Source: Betaproteobacteria bacterium (GTDB taxonomy: Bacteria > Pseudomonadota > Gammaproteobacteria > Burkholderiales > Burkholderiaceae_C). Taken from it: DNA of 5,825 nt. Below are positions 1 through 4,560 of the stretch, piece after piece. The notes beneath the pieces are model-generated. The model was not told the origin of the DNA. It saw only the letters and a program-made list of their open reading frames with translations, and did not search any database. Position 1 is the stretch's first letter; each line of letters begins with the position of its first letter. The position numbers were made by a program, and so were the translations under genes. The stretch lies in assembly GCA_009925955.1 (NCBI GenBank), contig RFPX01000086.1, positions 1 through 5,825 of the forward strand, given 5' to 3'.

Positions 1-669
1 GAATACAGCGCCGAGGAGTTCCGTCAGGCACTGGAAAACCGTATCAATGCGCTGTCGGATCAGTACGGCCGCACGGTCAGTGGCGTTAAGGTCAACATTG
101 CCGGATCATCCAACAAGTACTTCACCTTCACCAGTGGCACCGCCGGTGACAACTCCTTCGTCAAGGTGACGGCCAACAGCATCTGGGGCTTGAGCAACGT
201 TCCCAGTGCGCGGGGATCCACCAGCACGTGGCAGATTCCGCAGCAGGCCCGCAACGATGCCGGCTTCCCCTTGTATGTGGACCGAAATGGACTGGAAACC
301 AGCAACCCGGGTGACTTCTCCGAAGCCGAAACCAAGGACCTGTGGGCGCCGGTGTACCTGGACAACGGTGAATTGACCTTCGACTCCAGCGGCAAGATCT
401 TCTCGCCCAACGAAGCGATTCAATTCAAGAGCGCCACGATTGGTGACTCTGGCGCCACGCTGAAGTTCTCGATCAGTTACGGGGCTTCGACCCAGTACTC
501 CTCACCCTTTAGCGTGCGCAAGCAAGACCAGAACGGCCGCCCTGAAGGCGACCTGATCGGTGTGGAAATCGGTGACGACGGCCTTGTGAGCGCCAGCTAC
601 TCCAACGGTACGCAGAAGTCGCTGGCCAAGATCGTGTTGGCCAACTTCGCCACACCCACGGGCTTGCGT

Positions 670-679
670 CAGATCGGTG
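670..679. other. Junction 1: flgE to inverted phasin, about 10-bp apparent overlap
   Basis: The bases CAGATCGGTG can be read both ways. On the + strand, with the preceding CGT, they give RQIG plus the first base of the next flgE codon; FlgE proteins commonly have D here (GAY). On the - strand they complete the phasin codons for ATDL. Upstream only FlgE homology is seen, and downstream only antisense phasin. The overlap length is inferred from recalled family consensus, because the parental sequences are not in the window. Confidence 0.6.
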
Positions 680-812
680 GCTTGCTTGACAGCCTTTTGC
701 ACCGACTCAAGTGCGTTGTTGCCAGCCGACACGGCCGTTTTGAACGCAGCCACGGCAGACTCGGAGCCAGCAGGTGCGTTTTTGGCCATGTTGTCCACCA
801 GCTCGTTGAAGG

Positions 813-819
813 CGCGCTG
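813..819. other. Junction 2: inverted phasin to flgF, about 7-bp apparent overlap
   Basis: The bases CGCGCTG serve both neighbours. On the + strand they start the flgF codons for R-A-V (CGC GCT GTC), matching the conserved RAV segment about 43 residues into FlgF proteins. On the - strand they are CAGCGCG, the phasin codons for Q-R plus one base. A TGA in the flgF frame at 807-809 lies inside the phasin part, so no longer FlgF can be read across it. The overlap is inferred from family consensus. Confidence 0.55.
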
Positions 820-1454
820 TCACGGCCGACGGTCCGGGCTTTTCCTCGCGCATTCAGCCCCAGGCTGTGTCAAAGGACATCATCCGGCTGGAAGGTGGAA
901 CCGTCATGGCCACCGGCCGTGCATTGGATGTGGCCGTCAATGGCCGCGCGGTGTTGGCCGTGAGTGCCAACGACGGCACCTTGGCCTACACCCGCCGCGG
1001 CGACCTGAGGGTCAACGCGCAAGGGGCACTGGAAACGGGCAATGGCCACCTGGTGCGCGGCGAGGGCGGCAACACCATCAATGTCCCGCCCGGTTTCATC
1101 ATCACCATCAACCCCGATGGAAACGTGGTGGCGCGCGACCCGGCGGCCCCGACCAATGCGCGGGGCGCCACGGTGGGCCGTTTGATGCTGCGTAGCGCAG
1201 CCAGCGCAGAACTCGGCCGGCGCATCGATGGATTGTTTGAAGTGGCCGGACGGCCAGCGGGAACAGCCTTGCCAGGAGGCCCTGCGCCCGATGGCGTGAC
1301 CCCTGGCGCCTTGGAAGGCAGCAACGTGACGGCGGTGCAGGCCATGGTCCGGCTGATGGACCACTCCCGCAGCTTCGAGCAGCAAATCAAGATCATCAAA
1401 GAGTCGAGGCAGATTGACGAGTCGGGCGCCACGATGCTGCGCCCCACCTCTTGA
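813..1454 (+). pseudogene. flgF: Flagellar proximal rod protein FlgF, N-terminus missing
   Basis: FlgF is a subunit of the proximal rod, secreted through the flagellar type III apparatus. The frame reads RAVTADGPGFSSRI, then ATGRALDVAVNG (the hook/rod D1 signature), then AYTRRGDLRVNAQG. It ends with GALEGSNVTAVQAMV followed by MDHSRSFEQQIKII, the C-terminal helix shared by FlgE, FlgF and FlgG. That is about 213 codons against about 250 in the family. The missing part is the first 40-45 residues, including the N-terminal SNNLAN..T.GF rod motif needed for export and coiled-coil packing. A GTG at 867 could serve as a formal start (195 residues), but it has no Shine-Dalgarno sequence and falls inside conserved sequence, so it is not the native start. 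The TGA at 1452-1454 is a normal FlgF ending and the body shows no other lesion. Confidence 0.88.
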
Positions 1455-1495
1455 TCCTCGACGTTCACTGAACACCCCACCTGACCCAAGAACAC

Positions 1496-1499
1496 GGAG
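1496..1499 (+). promoter_or_regulatory. Ribosome binding site for flgG
   Basis: GGAG lies six bases upstream of the ATG at 1506 and fixes the flgG start. It sits in the 51-bp gap after flgF (1455-1505), the widest spacer in the window. I see no promoter or hairpin in that gap, which fits translation from a shared operon transcript. Confidence 0.7.
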
Positions 1500-1505
1500 C
1501 CCTCA

Positions 1506-2291
1506 ATGGACGCCTCACTGTGGATTGCCAAGACCGGCCTGGATGCGCAGCAGACGCGCATGTCGGTCATTTCCAACAACCTGGCCAACGTCAACACGGT
1601 GGGCTTCAAGCGCGACCGCGCCGTGTTCGAGGACATGCTCTACCAGAACATCCGGCAGGCCGGTGGGCAGACGAGCGCCAACACGCAGGCACCCACCGGC
1701 ATGATGCTGGGTACGGGTGTACGGATCTTGGCCACCGAGAAGAACCACACCCAGGGCAGCATGCAGACCACGCAGAACGCGCTGGACGTGGCCATTCAAG
1801 GGGACGGCTACTTCCAGATCCTGCAGCCCGACGGCACGATTGCCTACACGCGCGATGGAAGCTTCAAGCTGTCGGCCACGGGGCAGTTGGTGACGGCTAA
1901 TGGCGCCTTGCTGCAGCCTGAAATTGCCATTCCGCAGAACGCCGCAAGCGTCACCATCGGTGGCGATGGAACGGTTTCCATCACCGCCTTCGGTGGTGGC
2001 GGCACCCGAAACATCGGTCAGATTCAGATTGCCCGCTTCTTCAACTCGGCGGGCCTACAGCCCATCGGTCAGAACCTGTTGAAAGACACCACGGCCAGCG
2101 GCGCACCGCAGGTGCAGCGCCCCGGTCTGGCTGGGGCCGGCACCCTGATGCAGGGCGCGCTTGAAAGTTCGAACGTGAACGTGGTGGAAGAGATGGTCAA
2201 CATGATCGAAACCCAGCGTGCCTATGAGATCAACTCCAAGGCGATCTCTGCGGCCGACGGCATGTTGCGCTTCCTCAACAACAACATGTAA
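1506..2291 (+). CDS. flgG: Flagellar distal rod protein FlgG
   Basis: FlgG forms the distal rod, the drive shaft passing through the P and L rings. The 261-residue product matches the family length (E. coli about 260). Visible motifs are the N-terminal rod motif SNNLANVNTVGFK at residues 23-35, the central NALDVAIQGDGYFQI at 91-105, AYTRDGSFKL at 113-122, and the C-terminal helix GALESSNVNVVEEMV with QRAYEINSKAI at 217-247. There is no cleavable signal peptide, as expected for export through the flagellar type III system. The start is supported by GGAG six bases upstream and by the standard MD.SLW..KTGL beginning. flgH follows after nine bases, so the two are surely cotranscribed. This gene is intact and is the best-preserved flagellar gene here. 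Confidence 0.97.
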   Translation: MDASLWIAKTGLDAQQTRMSVISNNLANVNTVGFKRDRAVFEDMLYQNIRQAGGQTSANTQAPTGMMLGTGVRILATEKNHTQGSMQTTQNALDVAIQGDGYFQILQPDGTIAYTRDGSFKLSATGQLVTANGALLQPEIAIPQNAASVTIGGDGTVSITAFGGGGTRNIGQIQIARFFNSAGLQPIGQNLLKDTTASGAPQVQRPGLAGAGTLMQGALESSNVNVVEEMVNMIETQRAYEINSKAISAADGMLRFLNNNM

Positions 2292-2300
2292 GGCCCAGCC

Positions 2301-2975
2301 ATGAAGCTGATTCTGTGTGCCTTGGGAGTGGGTGCCTTGCTGGGTGGCTGCGCAGCCGTCGACCCCGTGCCCGTTCCGCCGCCCCGCTTTGCAGCCGTGC
2401 AACCGCCCGAGGTGCAGGTGCCGCGCGGGGCTACCGGCGCCATCTACAACGCCGTGCAAAGCGACAACATGTTTGGCCGCGGCCGCAACTTCCAAGTGGG
2501 GGATGTGATCACCGTGTTGCTGGACGAACGCACACAAGGGTCGCGTTCCACCAGCACCAACGTGTCACGCGAAGCCAAGAACAACGTGGTGCCCACGGGC
2601 CTGGCAGGCCGCATTGCGGGCAACCGGGTGGGCCTTGGCGGTCTGAACCTCAACGACGCGTCCACCACTTCGGCAGGTACCGGCACGGCTGACCAGGCGG
2701 CGTCGCTGACCGGTTCCTTGGCCGTGAGTGTGGTGGAGGTGTTGCCCAACGGAAACCTGGTAGTGCGTGGCGAGAAGCAGCTGTCGCTCTCCGAGGGCAG
2801 TGAAGTCATCCAGGTGTCGGGTGTCATACGGCCAGCGGATGTGTCGCCCAACAACACGGTTTTGTCACGCCGGCTGGCCCACTCCCAGATTGCCTACCGG
2901 GGGTCGGGTGACCTGGCCGCCGCCAGCAGCCCTGGCTGGGGAACCCGTCTGTTGACCCGCGTGTGGCCCTTCTGA
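2301..2975 (+). CDS. flgH: Flagellar L-ring lipoprotein FlgH
   Basis: FlgH is the outer-membrane lipoprotein that forms the L ring around the distal rod. The 224-residue product begins with a lipoprotein signal peptide (MKLILCALGVGA) and a lipobox LGGC at residues 14-17, with Cys17 as the predicted lipidated residue. The body carries the family landmarks DNMFGRGRNFQVGDVITVLL, then SLTGSLAVSVVEVLPNGNL, GEKQLSLSEGSE, SGVIRPADVSPNNTV and the ending SPGWGTRLLTRVWPF. Length is normal and the frame is clean. The start lies nine bases after the flgG stop; a TAAGG overlapping that stop is the only ribosome-site candidate, so translational coupling is likely. The mature N-terminus is proline-rich (DPVPVPPPR), probably a short linker behind the lipid anchor. 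Confidence 0.96.
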   Translation: MKLILCALGVGALLGGCAAVDPVPVPPPRFAAVQPPEVQVPRGATGAIYNAVQSDNMFGRGRNFQVGDVITVLLDERTQGSRSTSTNVSREAKNNVVPTGLAGRIAGNRVGLGGLNLNDASTTSAGTGTADQAASLTGSLAVSVVEVLPNGNLVVRGEKQLSLSEGSEVIQVSGVIRPADVSPNNTVLSRRLAHSQIAYRGSGDLAAASSPGWGTRLLTRVWPF

Positions 2976-2978
2976 AGG
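2974..2978 (+). promoter_or_regulatory. Ribosome binding site for flgI, overlapping the flgH stop
   Basis: GAAGG starts inside the flgH TGA codon and lies seven bases before the flgI ATG at 2986. It supports that start and implies tight coupling between flgH and flgI. Confidence 0.55.
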
Positions 2979-3102
2979 CGTTGAGATGATCAATCGAACG
3001 ATTCGAGCCCTCACCCTGGGCCTGGCCATGGCTCTGGGCCTGACCGCGGCGCCCGCGCATGCGGACCGGGTCAAGGACCTGGCCCACGTGGCCGCGGTTC
3101 GC

Positions 3103-3120
3103 ACCAATCAATTGATTGGT
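3103..3120. repeat. Perfect 18-bp palindrome inside flgI
   Basis: ACCAATCAATTGATTGGT is identical to its reverse complement, and the flanking bases do not extend it. It encodes TNQLIG, part of a strongly conserved FlgI motif, so the symmetry may be an accident of codon choice. No function is claimed. Confidence 0.9.
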
Positions 3121-3357
3121 TACGGCATTGTGGTGGGCCTGCAGGGCACGGGTGACGGCGGAGACATCACGTTTACCGTTCAGAGCGTGAAGGCCATGCT
3201 CAACCGCATGGGCGTGAGTGTGGATTCGCCGCTGTCCGACTTCGAGACCGCCGTGACCGGTGGCGCCAAGCTGGAGCTGCGCAACACCGCCGCCGTGATG
3301 GTGACGGCCGAGCTGCCCCCCTTTGCCAAGCCCGGGCAGAAGATCGACATCAACGTG

Positions 3358-3362
3358 TCGGC
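3358..3362. other. Junction 3: deletion point in flgI
   Basis: The sequence passes from the codons for INVS, with TCG at 3358-3360, directly into GGC ACG GTC GAG (GTVE) starting at 3360. The frame changes from that of 2986 to that of 3375, which means the number of bases lost leaves remainder 1 when divided by 3. The two flanks probably shared only a few bases (CG to CGGC) here. The deleted segment is not in the window, so the overlap length is a guess. Confidence 0.75.
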
Positions 3363-3965
3363 ACGGTCGAGCGCATGGTGGAGACCCCATTCGACCGGTC
3401 AAGCGAAGTGGTGCTGAACGTGCACCGTAAGGACTTCACCACCACCAACGCCATCGTCAGCGCCATCAACCGCCAGTTTGGTGGCGACGTGGCCAGGGCT
3501 GTCGATGGCCTTTCATTGGCGGTTCGCGCCCCCGCAGACATCACCCAGCGCGTGGCCTTCATGAGCGCCATTGAGAACCTGGAGGTGCGACCGGGCGAGC
3601 CGCCGGCCCGTGTGGTGGTGAATGCCCGAACCGGCACGGTGGTCATCAGCAACAACGTGCGCGTCTCGCCTGCGGCTGTCTCACACGGGACGATTTCGGT
3701 GGCGATTTCGGCCACCAACGAGGTTTCCCAGCCCAACGCCTTGGCCGCAGGCCAAACCGCAGCGGTGCAAAACGCCAATGTAGAGGTTCAGGAGCCCAAC
3801 AAGCCCATGTTCCTGTTCCAGCCCGGCGTGGACCTGCGCTCGATTGTGGATGCCGTCAACCAGGTGGGCGCCAGCCCTTCGGCCCTGATTGCCATCCTGG
3901 AAGCCTTGAAGACGGCCGGCAGCCTGCGCGCCGAGTTGATGGTGATTTGACGCCTGCGACACACC

Positions 3966-4553
3966 ATGAAGGCCCTTGACTCCGCCACCGCTGCCGCACA
4001 AGCGGCTGCCCTGTCGCCCAGCAGCTACCACGACTTCGCGGGGCTGCAGGGGCTCAAGGGCCGTGCACGGGAAGACGGCCAAAGCGAGACCGCCTTGCGC
4101 GCAGCCGCGCAGCAGTTTGAGTCGATGTTCCTGCAGGAAATGATGCGCACCATGCGCCAGGCCACCATCAAGGGCGACCTGATGGAGTCCCATGCGCTGG
4201 AAACCTTTGAGGGCATGTTCGACAAGGAAGTGGCCATGCAGATGGCCAAGCGCGGTGGCATGGGCATGGCCGACATGCTGGTGCAGCAGATGAAGAAGCA
4301 CCTGCCGCAGGCTCCTGTGGAGGCGCCTGGTGCCGCGGAAGCAAGCGCGGGGCAGGCGGCGGGTATGCCTTCCACGCAGAGCGTGCTGCAAGGGCGGCAG
4401 GCTGCTGGGCTGCCGCTGAACAAGCCGGCCGTGCCCCATGTATTGGCCCCTGAAAAGGCCACCAGCGGCTTGCCCCTGGCAGGGCCCAAGGCCTACCCCT
4501 TGAACACGGGCCCTCAGGGCCTGCGCCTGAAGGCGCGCGACCTGATCGAGTAG
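3966..4553 (+). CDS. flgJ: FlgJ-type rod-binding (rod cap) protein, single-domain form
   Basis: FlgJ caps the growing rod in the periplasm; in many gammaproteobacteria a second domain is a peptidoglycan hydrolase. The 195-residue product has the rod-binding domain at about residues 45-112: AAQQFESMFLQEMMRTMR, HALETFEGMFDKEVAMQMA and GGMGMADMLVQQMKK. The remaining 83 residues are rich in Ala, Pro and Gly and end in GLRLKARDLIE. I see no glucosaminidase motif there, and the length is far below the roughly 300-330 residues of two-domain FlgJ. Wall cutting would then need a separate enzyme. The ATG at 3966 is 15 bases after flgI and lacks a clear Shine-Dalgarno sequence, so it probably depends on coupling. 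Given the lesions in nearby genes, an in-frame loss cannot be fully excluded, but the tail reads like a natural C-terminus and the frame is clean. Confidence 0.9.
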   Translation: MKALDSATAAAQAAALSPSSYHDFAGLQGLKGRAREDGQSETALRAAAQQFESMFLQEMMRTMRQATIKGDLMESHALETFEGMFDKEVAMQMAKRGGMGMADMLVQQMKKHLPQAPVEAPGAAEASAGQAAGMPSTQSVLQGRQAAGLPLNKPAVPHVLAPEKATSGLPLAGPKAYPLNTGPQGLRLKARDLIE

Positions 4554-4560
4554 CGCGGCC

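Larger units (their letters stand above)
670..819 (-). pseudogene. Phasin (PHA granule-associated protein) internal fragment, antisense to the flagellar genes
   Basis: Reading the - strand from 819 down to 670 gives 50 codons. They include FNELVDNMAKNAPAGSE, then SAVAAFKTAVSAGNNALESV, then QKAVKQATDL. This is the characteristic C-terminal part of proteobacterial phasins (Phasin_2/PhaP type): AKNAPAGSE, an Ala/Lys-rich amphipathic helix, and an ending near VQKA.KQATD. Phasins coat polyhydroxybutyrate storage granules in the cytoplasm and have no role in flagella. The fragment has neither start nor stop of its own: on its 5' side the frame meets TGA within two bases of the junction, and on its 3' side it runs into antisense flgE. 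With no promoter or ribosome site visible it is a displaced piece, not a gene. Identification rests on motif recognition of a short sequence, but the motif is distinctive. Confidence 0.8.
1..963 (+). pseudogene. flgE: Flagellar hook protein FlgE, 5' end outside window, 3' end replaced
   Basis: FlgE is the secreted subunit that polymerises into the flagellar hook. The frame is open from base 1 and codes for a FlgE-like C-terminal half. Residues 165-190 carry the TQYSSPFSV...GDLIGVEIGDDG block, and residues 198-226 carry YSNGTQKSLAKIVLANF followed by GLRQIG, the segment that precedes the C-terminal helix in FlgE proteins. Homology stops at about base 679. The usual ending (about 70-80 residues with a GALE.SNVDLS.ELV..I..QR-type helix needed for hook packing) is absent. 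Instead the frame runs through an antisense phasin fragment and then out-of-frame flgF, adding a nonsense tail of about 94 residues before the TGA at 961-963. Residues 1-150 are probably part of the variable surface domains. The start codon lies upstream of the window. Identification as FlgE is secure; the product as written should not assemble. Confidence 0.9.
2986..3950 (+). pseudogene. flgI: Flagellar P-ring protein FlgI, internal deletion plus frameshift
   Basis: FlgI is the periplasmic subunit of the P ring, exported by Sec. The start at 2986 gives a classical signal peptide (Arg4 and Arg7, hydrophobic core 8-22, cleavage after AHA at residues 24-26). Mature FlgI follows: DRVKDLA, TNQLIGYGIVVGLQGTGDGG, AAVMVTAELPPFAKPGQ, IDINVS. 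After Ser125 the frame shifts, adds 18 unrelated residues and stops at 3415-3417. FlgI homology resumes in another frame at 3360 with GTVERMVETPF and continues (FTTTNAIVSAIN, VVVNARTGTVVISNNV, PSALIAILEALKTAGSLRAEL) to the TGA at 3948-3950. FlgI proteins have about 60 residues between the two parts, including the conserved GNAKSLRGG.LL.TPLKG.DGQVYA.AQGN segment, all absent here. The loss is therefore about 180 bp and not a multiple of three. Neither ORF fragment (2986-3417 or 3375-3950) should work alone. Confidence 0.92.

Noticed and set aside
502..798. 98-residue - strand open frame taken as a complete small phasin-like gene
   Set aside because: Only the part above base 670 resembles a phasin; the rest is antisense flgE. 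The ATG at 798 is an internal Met of the phasin, so it is a fragment, not a gene.
670..819. Insertion sequence or integron cassette as the source of the insert
   Set aside because: No terminal inverted repeats, target duplication, transposase or attachment-site motif is visible, and the insert is a plain internal piece of a housekeeping gene.
677..1195. 172-residue + strand open frame crossing the phasin piece and flgF
   Set aside because: It overlaps the phasin segment in antisense and flgF in the wrong frame, and its Arg/Gly/His-rich translation is typical of off-frame reading in high-GC DNA.
867..1454. GTG at 867 as the genuine start of a short FlgF
   Set aside because: Conserved FlgF sequence continues upstream of it in frame to about 813, there is no ribosome site, and the required N-terminal rod motif would be missing.
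3358..3420. Programmed frameshift in flgI
   Set aside because: There is no slippery heptamer or stimulatory hairpin at the site, and a large conserved segment is missing, so a shift alone would not restore FlgI.
4554..4560. Separate class III promoter immediately before flgK
   Set aside because: The gap is only seven bases, and I saw no sigma-28-like -35/-10 pair in the end of flgJ.
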